Shown: piece by piece, positions 1 to 7,872 of the stretch
How positions within the stretch are numbered: position 1 is the first letter of the stretch
Layout of the letters: each line of letters opens with the position of its first letter
Assembly (NCBI GenBank): GCA_036676355.1
Contig: JAKFDA010000097.1
Location: forward strand, 1-64,000
Direction of reading: 5' to 3'
DNA from: ZC4RG42 sp036676355
Lineage (GTDB): Bacteria; Pseudomonadota; Gammaproteobacteria; Burkholderiales; SG8-39
Length of the DNA stretch: 64,000 nucleotides
The notes under the pieces: generated by a model
The model's input: only the letters and a program-made list of their open reading frames with translations
Told to the model about the DNA's origin: nothing
The model's database searches: none
Translations under genes and position numbers: made by a program

Positions 1-108
1 ATTGGGATTGACCGGGTCGGTGTACATCCCCGGTCGCAGCAGGATGGGCGACAGATCCTCCAGAACCTCAATATCTTCTGCCCTGTAACTGCCGGTTTTC
101 GTTGCCAT
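1..108 (-). CDS. parE: DNA topoisomerase IV subunit B, N-terminal fragment
   Basis: Only the first 36 codons are inside the window; the gene runs leftward off the edge. The translation begins MATKTGSYRAEDIEVLEDLS and continues to RPGMYTDP, matching the N-terminus of ParE/GyrB-type GHKL ATPases (the IEVLE...RPGMYTD signature). ParE is preferred over GyrB because of the T-D after RPGMY and because a divergent mnmC neighbour is not a gyrB context, but with 36 residues this is a judgement. The protein is the ATPase subunit of topoisomerase IV, which decatenates daughter chromosomes with ParC. The start is the ATG whose complement lies at 106-108. Confidence 0.8.
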   Translation of the reverse strand, partial: MATKTGSYRAEDIEVLEDLSPILLRPGMYTDPVNPN

Positions 109-297
109 ATATTTATGAAGTAAGACGGACAAGCCATAAAAACGAGGCCGAATGATAGCGCCATCATCCGGTGCACGGCCCGCAAAACTGCCGCCCGATC
201 CGCATCGAATGTGCGAGCCGCATCAAAACAACGCCTTAGCCGGGCGGCGATGGCGCACATCAAGTCCCGCAAAGCCGCGCTGCGTTACAGTTGGCAC
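109..297. promoter_or_regulatory. Divergent intergenic region between parE and mnmC
   Basis: This 189-base gap must hold promoters for both divergent genes. It has AT-rich stretches near 105-135, but I could not assign a convincing pair of -35 and -10 hexamers to either gene. The mnmC frame stays open into this region up to 211, but similarity to the family begins at 298. Confidence 0.35.
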
Positions 298-2259
298 ATG
301 ACGGAATCGATGCATCTCGACTGGCAGGACGGTCAACCGGTCTCCCGACGCTTCGGCGACGTCTATTTCTCGCGCGCGTCGGGAATCGAGGAAGCGCGCC
401 ATGTGTTTCTGCACCACAATCACCTCGAAGAGCGTTGGCGCGCGCTGCCGGCCCGCGCCCGATTCGTTATCGGCGAAACCGGTTTCGGCACCGGTCTGAA
501 TTTTCTCTGCGCATGGCAACTGTGGAATGAATGCGCGCCGGACGCGATCCTGCATTACGTATCGATCGAAAAGTATCCGCTTACGGCGGACGAATTGGCG
601 CAGACCTTATCGCTGTGGCCGCAGCTTGGTCCGTGGCGCGATGCGCTGCTCGCGCAGTACCGCGATCTGCCGCCCGGCTGGCATCGCTTCGTCTTCGATG
701 GGCGCGTGACGTTGACCATCGCGGTGGGCGACATTGCGGAAGTCATGCCGCAACTCGATATGCAGGCCGATGCCTGGTTTCTGGACGGCTTCGCACCGGC
801 GCGCAATCCAGAGATGTGGAGCGCGAACACCCTCGATGCCATTGCGCATCATTCGCACACCGGCAGCACCTTCGCCACTTACACGGCAGCCGGCGAAGTA
901 CGTCGCGGCCTGCAGGCGGCCGGCTTCATTGTCGAACGCGTGAAAGGACACGGCAGCAAACGTGAGATGTTGCGCGGCACGCTGCAGCGCGCGCCAATAC
1001 CCGCGCGCAAAGCCGCGTGGTATCGACGTCCATCGACGTTGCAGCATACCGATCACCGCGCGATCGTAATCGGCGGCGGATTGGCCGGAACGAGCGCGGC
1101 GGCGAGCCTCGCTGCGCGCGCATGGCATGTCACGCTGATCGAACGACACGCCACGCTCGCGGCCGAAGCATCCGGCAATCCGCAAGGCATCCTTTACACG
1201 CGCCTGGCAACGCAGCCCACTCCGTTGCGTTCGCTGGTGGTGAGCGGCTATTGCCACACGCTGCGCCTGCTGCGGCGCGGCGTATTGAGTAACGATGACT
1301 GGCGACTGTGCGGGCTGCTGCAACTGGCGTCCGATGAAGACGAAACCGCGCGCCAGCGCAAGCTGCTCGAACAGAATTTTTCTTCGTCGCTGTTCAGAAC
1401 CGTGAACAGCATCGAAGCGTCTGCGCTCAGTGGCGTGCAGTTGGCCCGGGGCGGCCTGTATTTTCCGGACGGCGGCTGGGTCGATCCCGCCGCGCTCTGT
1501 CGCGCATTCAGCAATGACCCACGTATCACGCTACGTCTTGAAACCGAAGCTTTGCGTCTGCAGCGCGTCGGTTCGGAATGGGAAGTGCATGGCGCAAACG
1601 CAAGCATCGCATCCGCGCCGGTCGTCATCATTGCCGGCGCGCGCGACACGACGAATTTCGAAGCTACGCAATATCTACCGCTCAAGACCATACGCGGCCA
1701 ACTGAGTCTGCTGCCGCAGACGCCGGACAGCGCGCAGCTGCGAACCATCGTCTGCGGCGAAGGCTATGTCGCACCCGCCCGCGATGGCGTGCATACGCTT
1801 GGCGCCACACACAAATTTCGCGATACCGCCATCGATATTCGCGTTGAAGAACATCGCGAAAATATTTCAATGCTCAATACGCTGGCGCCAGCTTTATACG
1901 AAGTGTTGCACGCTGCCGTGCGCGACGCCGACACGCTGCACGGTCGCGCCGGGATTCGCGTGAGCACGCCGGATTACCTTCCGATCGTCGGTCCGCTCGT
2001 GGATGCAGCCGCGTTCGCCAACGTCTATGGTGATCTTCGGCATGACGCGACACTCGACCTCGACACACCCGCACCCTGGCTGCCCGGCCTGTATGTCAGC
2101 ACGGGACACGGTTCGCGCGGATTGATCACCGCACCGCTGGCGGGAGAAATTCTCGCCTCGTATATCGGCAAAGAGCCTGCCCCGCTCTGCGCTCAGGTAA
2201 TGCAGGCGATTCATCCCAGCCGCTTCCTGTTGCGCGGCTTGATTCGTGGAGAAACCTAG
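298..2259 (+). CDS. mnmC: Bifunctional tRNA modification enzyme MnmC
   Basis: Makes 5-methylaminomethyl-2-thiouridine at the wobble position of certain tRNAs: the FAD domain removes the carboxymethyl group from cmnm5s2U and the SAM domain methylates the product. The N-terminal methyltransferase carries GETGFGTGLNF near residue 59 and DGFAPARNPEMW near residue 163. The C-terminal oxidase begins with the dinucleotide-binding motif GGGLAG near residue 259. The length of 653 residues is normal for the fused enzyme. The ATG at 298 (MTESMHLDWQDG) is preferred over the in-frame ATG at 211 because the extra 29 residues have no family character. The stop codon overlaps the stop of convergent bioD in a shared CTAG. 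Confidence 0.95.
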   Translation: MTESMHLDWQDGQPVSRRFGDVYFSRASGIEEARHVFLHHNHLEERWRALPARARFVIGETGFGTGLNFLCAWQLWNECAPDAILHYVSIEKYPLTADELAQTLSLWPQLGPWRDALLAQYRDLPPGWHRFVFDGRVTLTIAVGDIAEVMPQLDMQADAWFLDGFAPARNPEMWSANTLDAIAHHSHTGSTFATYTAAGEVRRGLQAAGFIVERVKGHGSKREMLRGTLQRAPIPARKAAWYRRPSTLQHTDHRAIVIGGGLAGTSAAASLAARAWHVTLIERHATLAAEASGNPQGILYTRLATQPTPLRSLVVSGYCHTLRLLRRGVLSNDDWRLCGLLQLASDEDETARQRKLLEQNFSSSLFRTVNSIEASALSGVQLARGGLYFPDGGWVDPAALCRAFSNDPRITLRLETEALRLQRVGSEWEVHGANASIASAPVVIIAGARDTTNFEATQYLPLKTIRGQLSLLPQTPDSAQLRTIVCGEGYVAPARDGVHTLGATHKFRDTAIDIRVEEHRENISMLNTLAPALYEVLHAAVRDADTLHGRAGIRVSTPDYLPIVGPLVDAAAFANVYGDLRHDATLDLDTPAPWLPGLYVSTGHGSRGLITAPLAGEILASYIGKEPAPLCAQVMQAIHPSRFLLRGLIRGET

Positions 2260-2921
2260 GAGAGCAACGGCGCGAGATCGAGTAATGGGGCGACCGCCTC
2301 AGCGTCACACGAGGGCTGATAGGGAATATCGCCGAGCAAGGGCGCATGCAACCGTTCGCGCAAGGTCGCGAGGTTTGCTTCGGCTCTACTCATCTGCGGA
2401 TCGATACGATTGGCGACCCAGCCCGCCAGTTGCAGGCCGCGCGCGAGAATTGCCTCCTGAGTCAGCAAGGCATGATTGAGACAGCCCAGGCGCATGCCGA
2501 CGACCAACACAACCGGCAAGTCCAGGCGCTGCACGAGATCAGCACTGGTCTGCGTGGCGTTGAGCGGGATGATGAAACCGCCCGCCCCCTCGACCACCAC
2601 CACATCGGCTTGCGTGCGCAATGCCTGGTAATGCGCTTCGATCATTGCAATATCGATTTCGACGCCGGCCTCGGCCGCAGCGATATGCGGTGCGATGGCC
2701 GGCTTGAACAGATAAGGACACATCGCCTCACGCGGCACGGTAAAGGAACTTGCCGCACGCAAGGCGTTGACATCCTCGTTGCGCCCCTGCGCATCGCAGC
2801 CGGCTGCCACGGGTTTCATGCCGATCGCGCGCAATCCTCTTGCCGCATATGCGTGCAGCAGCGCCGCCGCGATACGCGTCTTGCCGATATCGGTGTCGGT
2901 GCCGGTGACAAAAACGCTCAT
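2256..2921 (-). CDS. bioD: Dethiobiotin synthetase
   Basis: ATP-dependent ligase that closes the ureido ring of dethiobiotin from 7,8-diaminopelargonic acid and CO2, the penultimate step of biotin synthesis. The P-loop GTDTDIGKT lies at residues 7-15, followed by the KPVAAGC segment near 37 and the VVVEGAGGF motif near 108. The length of 221 residues is typical. It is the last gene of the bioF-H-C-A-D operon; its ATG overlaps the bioA stop by four bases, implying translational coupling. Its stop shares CTAG with the convergent mnmC. Confidence 0.96.
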   Translation of the reverse strand: MSVFVTGTDTDIGKTRIAAALLHAYAARGLRAIGMKPVAAGCDAQGRNEDVNALRAASSFTVPREAMCPYLFKPAIAPHIAAAEAGVEIDIAMIEAHYQALRTQADVVVVEGAGGFIIPLNATQTSADLVQRLDLPVVLVVGMRLGCLNHALLTQEAILARGLQLAGWVANRIDPQMSRAEANLATLRERLHAPLLGDIPYQPSCDAEAVAPLLDLAPLLS

Positions 2922-4231
2922 GACACCTTCTCCAGCGCGGCGAGCGTGCCCGCGACGAGCCGGACAAACTGCTCGTCGGTCGTGACATACGGCGGCATGA
3001 AATAAACAGTCTTGCCGATCGGGCGTAACAAAAGCGCCTGGTCCAGCGCCGCGGCGTGGAAACGGCGCGCGAAAGCATCGTCATCGCTTGCCACTTCGAA
3101 AGCCCAGATCATTCCGGTGCGCCTGAAATTGCGCACGCGCGGATGCGCCTTCAGCGGCACGGCGGCTGTCTCGAAACGCTGCGCCTTGGCGCGATTGGCG
3201 TCGATCACACTGTCGTGCTCGAAAATATCCAGCGTGGCCAGCGCCGCGCGACAAGCCAGCGCATTGCCGGTATAGGAATGCGAATGAAGAAAACCGCGCG
3301 TCACATCGTCGTCATAGAACGCCCGATAGACCGTGTCCGTGGTCAGTACCGCCGACAACGGCAGATAACCGCCGCTCAGCCCTTTGGATAGGCAGAGAAA
3401 ATCCGGCGTGATGTCGGCCTGTTCGCATGCGAAGAACGTCCCGGTCCTGCCGCAGCCGACCGCGATTTCATCGGCGATGAGATGCACCTGATAGCGGTCG
3501 CACAGGCCACGCGCCTGACGCAGATACTCCGCGTCGTACATCGCCATGCCGGCTGCGCATTGCACCAGCGGTTCGACGATGAAGGCGGCGATTTCGGCGT
3601 GATGTTGCTGCAGATAGTGTTCCAGCGCCTGCGCGCTGCGTGCCGCGTACTGCGCCGGCGATTCGCCCGCCTCGGCGTGACGCCAATCGGGGCTCGGCAC
3701 CGTTTCGCCGCTGCGCAACAGCGGCGCGTAGGCATCCTTGAACAGCGCCACATCGGTCACCGCAAGCGCGCCGACCGTCTCGCCGTGATAACTGCCGGCC
3801 AGACTGAGATAGCGTTGCTTCTGCGGCTGCCCGCTGTTGCGCCAATAATGAAAACTCATTTTCAGCGCGATCTCGACCGCCGACGCGCCATCGGATGCGT
3901 AGAACGCGTGGCCGAGTTGCGCGCCCGTCAACGCGGCAAGACGCTCCGACAGTTCGACCACCGGCTCGTGCGTAAATCCGGCGAGCATGACGTGTTCGAG
4001 TTTTTCGAGTTGATCGCGCAGTGCGGCATTGATGCGCGGATTGGCGTGGCCGAACAGATTGACCCACCACGAGCTGACCGCATCCAGATAGCGGCGATCT
4101 TCGAAATCGTAAAGCCACACACCTTCGGCACGTCGAATCGGCACCAGCGGTAGCTGCTCGTGCTGTTTCATTTGCGTGCAGGGATGCCACACGGCATCGA
4201 GGCTGCGACGAAGCAGATCCTGATTGTTCAT
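2918..4231 (-). CDS. bioA: Adenosylmethionine-8-amino-7-oxononanoate aminotransferase
   Basis: PLP-dependent aminotransferase converting KAPA to 7,8-diaminopelargonic acid, with S-adenosylmethionine as the unusual amino donor. Visible motifs are WHPCTQM near the N-terminus, the SSWWVNLFGHA segment, YHGETVGA, and the lysine of LCLSKGLSGG at about residue 283 that should bind PLP. The HPCTQM and SSWW motifs separate BioA from other class III aminotransferases. It has 437 residues. It overlaps bioD (4 bases) and bioC (ATGA, 4 bases), so it is an internal gene of the biotin operon. Confidence 0.96.
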   Translation of the reverse strand: MNNQDLLRRSLDAVWHPCTQMKQHEQLPLVPIRRAEGVWLYDFEDRRYLDAVSSWWVNLFGHANPRINAALRDQLEKLEHVMLAGFTHEPVVELSERLAALTGAQLGHAFYASDGASAVEIALKMSFHYWRNSGQPQKQRYLSLAGSYHGETVGALAVTDVALFKDAYAPLLRSGETVPSPDWRHAEAGESPAQYAARSAQALEHYLQQHHAEIAAFIVEPLVQCAAGMAMYDAEYLRQARGLCDRYQVHLIADEIAVGCGRTGTFFACEQADITPDFLCLSKGLSGGYLPLSAVLTTDTVYRAFYDDDVTRGFLHSHSYTGNALACRAALATLDIFEHDSVIDANRAKAQRFETAAVPLKAHPRVRNFRRTGMIWAFEVASDDDAFARRFHAAALDQALLLRPIGKTVYFMPPYVTTDEQFVRLVAGTLAALEKVS

Positions 4232-5064
4232 GCCGAACGGCGCAGCGCGCTGACTTTACGCGCCGTCACATAGAGAAGTTCATAGGTCGCCGGGAGTCCG
4301 TCGGGCCCGCGCAACGCTTCATAACGCTCGCGCATCGCCCGCCAGCGCCCTTTACCGGTCAAACCCCGCGCGCGACCGGTCGTCGCATTGCCCGCGCCGA
4401 TCGTCTTCAGCGAACGCATCAGTGCCGCAACGTCGGGATAGCGCAGCACGGTGCTGCGCCGTTCGATCGATATTTCGCCAAACCCAACACTCCTCAATGT
4501 CGCTTCGATAAACGCCGCATCCGCAAAACGGCTCACATGCGTATGGTCGTTATCGAAAGCCGCACGCAGTTCGGTCAGGGTCTGCGGACCGAAAGTCGAA
4601 AAAGCCAGCAAACCATTGCCGATCAACACCCGCCCGAATCCGGCAAAGGTTGCAGTAAGGTCATTGCACCATTGCAGCATGACGTTGGACCATAGCAGAT
4701 CGATCGATTCGCGCTTCAGCGGCAGGCGTTCAGCATCGGCGCAGATATGCGGTACAGCCTGCAAGAGCGTGCGTGCGCGGTGCAACATCGATGGCGCGAT
4801 GTCGAGGCAATAGAGCGCGGCTTTCGAGTATTGCGCTTGCAGCAGACGTGCGCCATACCCGGTGCCGCAGCCGGCATCGAGGATTGCGACAGGGTCGAGG
4901 TTGTGCGCACCGACGTGCGCAAGCAGACGTTCAGCCGCGCGCCGCTGCAGACCGGCGGCGCTGTCGTAGCGCTCCGCTGCGCGATCGAAGGAGGAGCGCA
5001 CGCGCCGCCGTTCCAGCGCGAAATCGTTAGCGGTAACACCGTCGGTCTTCAAGCGGTCATTCAT
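4228..5064 (-). CDS. bioC: Malonyl-ACP O-methyltransferase
   Basis: SAM-dependent methyltransferase that esterifies malonyl-ACP so that fatty acid synthase can build the pimeloyl chain of biotin. The SAM-binding motif DAGCGTG is at residues 63-69, after the VRSSFDRAAERYD segment characteristic of BioC. A later stretch (FSTFGPQTLTELR) also matches the family. The 278-residue length is slightly above the E. coli enzyme. The start overlaps the end of bioH by eight bases and the stop overlaps bioA by four. The pairing with bioH in one operon supports the BioC-BioH route to pimeloyl-ACP. Confidence 0.95.
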   Translation of the reverse strand: MNDRLKTDGVTANDFALERRRVRSSFDRAAERYDSAAGLQRRAAERLLAHVGAHNLDPVAILDAGCGTGYGARLLQAQYSKAALYCLDIAPSMLHRARTLLQAVPHICADAERLPLKRESIDLLWSNVMLQWCNDLTATFAGFGRVLIGNGLLAFSTFGPQTLTELRAAFDNDHTHVSRFADAAFIEATLRSVGFGEISIERRSTVLRYPDVAALMRSLKTIGAGNATTGRARGLTGKGRWRAMRERYEALRGPDGLPATYELLYVTARKVSALRRSA

Positions 5065-5782
5065 CCAGAAAATGCTCTATCGATTGCGCACATGCCGCAG
5101 GACGGGAAAGCGGCAACGCGTGGCCGCAATGGCTGAAATACTGTGAACGCGCATGCGGCAATTGTTCGCCCATCCATTGCGCCGCGACCATCGGCGTCAC
5201 GGCGTCGCACTCGCCATGCAGAATCAAGGCAGGTTGCGTGAGCGAGGCGAGTGCGTGCCGCACATCGCTCGTGCCGAGCAGCGATAGACTGTCGATCAAC
5301 GTTTGCGCTGAAGCGTCTGTGCGCTGAGCACAAAGCGCGGTCGACAACGCACCTGGATCCTCCTCGCCTTCGGCCTGCAGCGCGCAGAAGCGCCGCATCA
5401 ACGCATCGGGCGATTGCTTCAACTGTGCCATGAACATTCGTAACGTCGCGGGCGATACGCCATGCGGCCAATCGGCATTCGCCACGAAGCACGGCGTGGC
5501 ACTGAGCAACACCAGCCGTCGAACCCGCGCCGGTCGTGTCGTCGCCCAGTGCAATGCGATCAAGCCGCCGAGCGACCAGCCGACCAGATCGATTTCTGCG
5601 CCCGCTTCATTCGCCAATCGATCCACCACGGTATCGAGCGTATAGGCCGGCGGCGCCGCTGTCGCGCCGTAGCCGGGCAAATCCGGCGCGCGAGTGTTGC
5701 GTCCGGCAAGTTTCGAACGCAGCGCATCCCACACGCCGGCTCGCATTCCCCAGCCATGCAGGAAGACGACTTCGCGCGCCAT
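5057..5782 (-). CDS. bioH: Pimeloyl-ACP methyl ester esterase
   Basis: Alpha/beta hydrolase that releases the methyl group from pimeloyl-ACP methyl ester, ending the elongation cycle opened by BioC. It shows the oxyanion-region LHGWGM at the N-terminus, the nucleophile elbow GWSLGG with Ser70, a HGECDAVTP segment with the likely catalytic Asp, and GHALPLSRP with the catalytic His. The ATG at 5782 gives 241 residues and overlaps the bioF TAA by one base (TAATG). A GTG start at 5800 is possible, but it adds only six residues inside bioF. BioH lies within the operon here, unlike in E. coli. Confidence 0.94.
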   Translation of the reverse strand: MAREVVFLHGWGMRAGVWDALRSKLAGRNTRAPDLPGYGATAAPPAYTLDTVVDRLANEAGAEIDLVGWSLGGLIALHWATTRPARVRRLVLLSATPCFVANADWPHGVSPATLRMFMAQLKQSPDALMRRFCALQAEGEEDPGALSTALCAQRTDASAQTLIDSLSLLGTSDVRHALASLTQPALILHGECDAVTPMVAAQWMGEQLPHARSQYFSHCGHALPLSRPAACAQSIEHFLDE

Positions 5783-6936
5783 TACGCCCACCCGGCGCAA
5801 CGCCGCAACGCGGTTACGAGTTGCTGCACCTGCGCGTCAGTGTGCGCGGCCGACAGCGAAATGCGCAGCCGCGCCGTCCCCATCGGGACTGTCGGCGGAC
5901 GAATGGCCGGCACCCAGATTCCCGCTTCGCGCAATTGCGCGCTCAATTCCAGCGCGGACTTGCTCTCGCCCACGATCAACGGCTGGATCGCTGTTTGCGA
6001 AGGCAGCAAGGTCCACGGCAGTTCGCGCAGACCTTCGCGCAATTGCGAAATCAGGCTTTGCAGATGCGTGCGACGCGGGTCGTCATGCTCGATCACATCG
6101 ACACTTGCCAGTACCGCCGCCGCAAGCAGCGGCGGCGTCGCGGTCGTGTAAATGTACGTCCGCGCGCGCTGGATCAGCCAGTCGATCACTTCCGCGCGCG
6201 CGGCAACAAATGCGCCGGCGACGCCTGCCGCCTTGCCGAGCGTGCCCATGTAAACGATGCGCGGCGAGGCCAAACCGAAGTGCGATAGCGATCCGCGCCC
6301 TTCTCGCCCCAATACGCCGAAACCGTGCGCGTCATCGACGATCAGCCATGCGTCGTGCGCTTCGCACAGTGCAAGCAAGTCGGGCAGCGGCGCGATGTCG
6401 CCGTCCATGCTGAACACGGCATCCGTCACGACGAACTTGTTCCTTGCCGTCGACGCGGCGAGCGATGCTGCAAGTGCCGCCACATCGCCATGCGGATATT
6501 CCATCGTCTCGGCACGTGAGAGGCACAGGCCGTCGATCAGCGAAGCGTGATTCAGCGCATCGTGGAACATCGCATCGCCGCGCCGCGTCAAGGCCTGCAG
6601 CAATGCCAGGTTCGCCATATAGCCGGTCGCGAAATGCAGTGCGCGCGGCATGCCGACGAAGGCGGCGAGCCGCTGTTCGAGTTGTTCGTGCAATGCGGTG
6701 TGGCCGGAAATCAGCGCCGAGGCGCCCGAGCCGACGCCATAACGTTGGGCCGCCTGCTGCACCGCCGCGATCAAAGCCGGATGCTGCGCCAGGCCGAGAT
6801 AGTCGTTGCTGCAGAAGGCAAGAAGCTCGCGGCCATCGACGACAACCTCCGGGCCATGCGCCGCCTCGACGATCCGGCGTCGCCGGCGCAGGCCGCGCTG
6901 TTCGAGCGCCGACAATTGCTCGTTTAGGTCATGCAT
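5782..6936 (-). CDS. bioF: 8-amino-7-oxononanoate synthase
   Basis: PLP enzyme that condenses pimeloyl-ACP (or pimeloyl-CoA) with alanine to give KAPA. The motifs FCSNDYLGLA near residue 40, GSGASALISG, the VVTDAVFSMDGD region and the PLP lysine in GTLGKAAG at about residue 235 are all present. The length of 384 residues is standard. It is the first gene of the biotin operon, 82 bases downstream of nadC on the same strand. bioB is absent from this cluster and must lie elsewhere. Confidence 0.96.
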   Translation of the reverse strand: MHDLNEQLSALEQRGLRRRRRIVEAAHGPEVVVDGRELLAFCSNDYLGLAQHPALIAAVQQAAQRYGVGSGASALISGHTALHEQLEQRLAAFVGMPRALHFATGYMANLALLQALTRRGDAMFHDALNHASLIDGLCLSRAETMEYPHGDVAALAASLAASTARNKFVVTDAVFSMDGDIAPLPDLLALCEAHDAWLIVDDAHGFGVLGREGRGSLSHFGLASPRIVYMGTLGKAAGVAGAFVAARAEVIDWLIQRARTYIYTTATPPLLAAAVLASVDVIEHDDPRRTHLQSLISQLREGLRELPWTLLPSQTAIQPLIVGESKSALELSAQLREAGIWVPAIRPPTVPMGTARLRISLSAAHTDAQVQQLVTALRRCAGWA

Positions 6937-6983
6937 GAGGAGAGGTCACCGGGAAACCGCAGGTTTGCAGCCCCGATTTTAAG

Positions 6984-7006
6984 CTGCCCGATGTCGAAAC
7001 GGGCAG
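6984..7006 (-). other. Hairpin between nadC and bioF
   Basis: A 7-bp perfect inverted repeat (CTGCCCG and CGGGCAG) with a 9-base loop lies in the 82-base gap between nadC and bioF. On the minus strand it is followed by CTTAAAATC rather than a run of T, so it is a poor intrinsic terminator. It could attenuate read-through from the nad genes or protect an RNA end. Confidence 0.35.
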
Positions 7007-7018
7007 ATGTGCTCCAAC

Positions 7019-7864
7019 TCAGGCGACGTCCAGCCCGAGATCCAGGATCGGCGCGCTATGAGTGAGATAACCGACCGAGATGATGTCCACGCCGCTTGCC
7101 GCCACCGCGTTAACGGTGGCAAGGCTGATTCCGCCCGAGGCTTCAGTGATTGCGCGGCCGTTGACCTTCAATACGGCTTCGCGCAATTGCGCGGGCGACA
7201 TGTTATCGAGCAGCACGACATCGACACCGGCGCTCAGCGCTTCGTCGAGTTGCGCCAGCGTATCGACCTCGACTTCGATTTTGACCAAATGACCGATCGC
7301 CGCGCGCGCGCGTTCGATCGCCACGCGTACGCCCCCCGCGACGGCGATGTGGTTGTCCTTGATCAGCACCGCGTCGTCGAGACCGAAACGATGATTGCTG
7401 CCGCCGCCGGCCTTCACCGCATGCTTTTCCAGCATGCGCAGCCCCGGCGTGGTCTTGCGCGTGCAGGCGATGCGCGCCTTGTGCGGCCTCACCGCTTCGA
7501 CCAATGCGGCGGTCGCGGTCGCGATGCCGGACAGGCGGCAGGCCAGATTCAAGGCGACGCGTTCCGCGGCGAGAAGCGCATGTGCATCACCTTCGACACT
7601 CAATACCGGATCGCCACGCGCAACGCGCTCGCCATCGCGGTTCAGGATTTCAACCCTTGCGTTTGGGTCCATCAAACGAAACGCGATCTGCGCGCATTGC
7701 ATCCCGGCCAGCACCCCGGGCTGGCGCGCCGCCATGACAGCCTTCATGCGCGCGCCTGCCGGGATCACCGCCGTGGACGTGATATCGCCGGCGCGGCCCA
7801 GATCTTCAGTCAGTGCGGCTCTGACGATCGGCTCAACGAGGAGATCAGGAAGCGGTTCGATCAT
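7019..7864 (-). CDS. nadC: Nicotinate-nucleotide pyrophosphorylase (carboxylating)
   Basis: Quinolinate phosphoribosyltransferase: quinolinate plus PRPP gives nicotinate mononucleotide, the third step of de novo NAD synthesis. Recognisable segments are EDLGRAGDITS near the N-terminus, RTALNL-like RVALNLACRLSGIAT, TRKTTPGLR, the GGGSNHRFGLDD motif and the C-terminal EASGGI/SVGYLTHS pair. I chose the ATG at 7864 (MIEPLPDLL, 281 residues). An upstream in-frame ATG at 7963 would add 33 unlike residues and overlap nadB by about 90 bases. The gene follows nadB by only eight bases. Confidence 0.95.
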   Translation of the reverse strand: MIEPLPDLLVEPIVRAALTEDLGRAGDITSTAVIPAGARMKAVMAARQPGVLAGMQCAQIAFRLMDPNARVEILNRDGERVARGDPVLSVEGDAHALLAAERVALNLACRLSGIATATAALVEAVRPHKARIACTRKTTPGLRMLEKHAVKAGGGSNHRFGLDDAVLIKDNHIAVAGGVRVAIERARAAIGHLVKIEVEVDTLAQLDEALSAGVDVVLLDNMSPAQLREAVLKVNGRAITEASGGISLATVNAVAASGVDIISVGYLTHSAPILDLGLDVA

Positions 7865-7872
7865 CGTTCGTC

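Noticed and set aside
6937..7018. BirA-type biotin operator upstream of bioF
   Set aside because: No long TTGTAAACC-type palindrome is present; only a 7-bp hairpin is visible.
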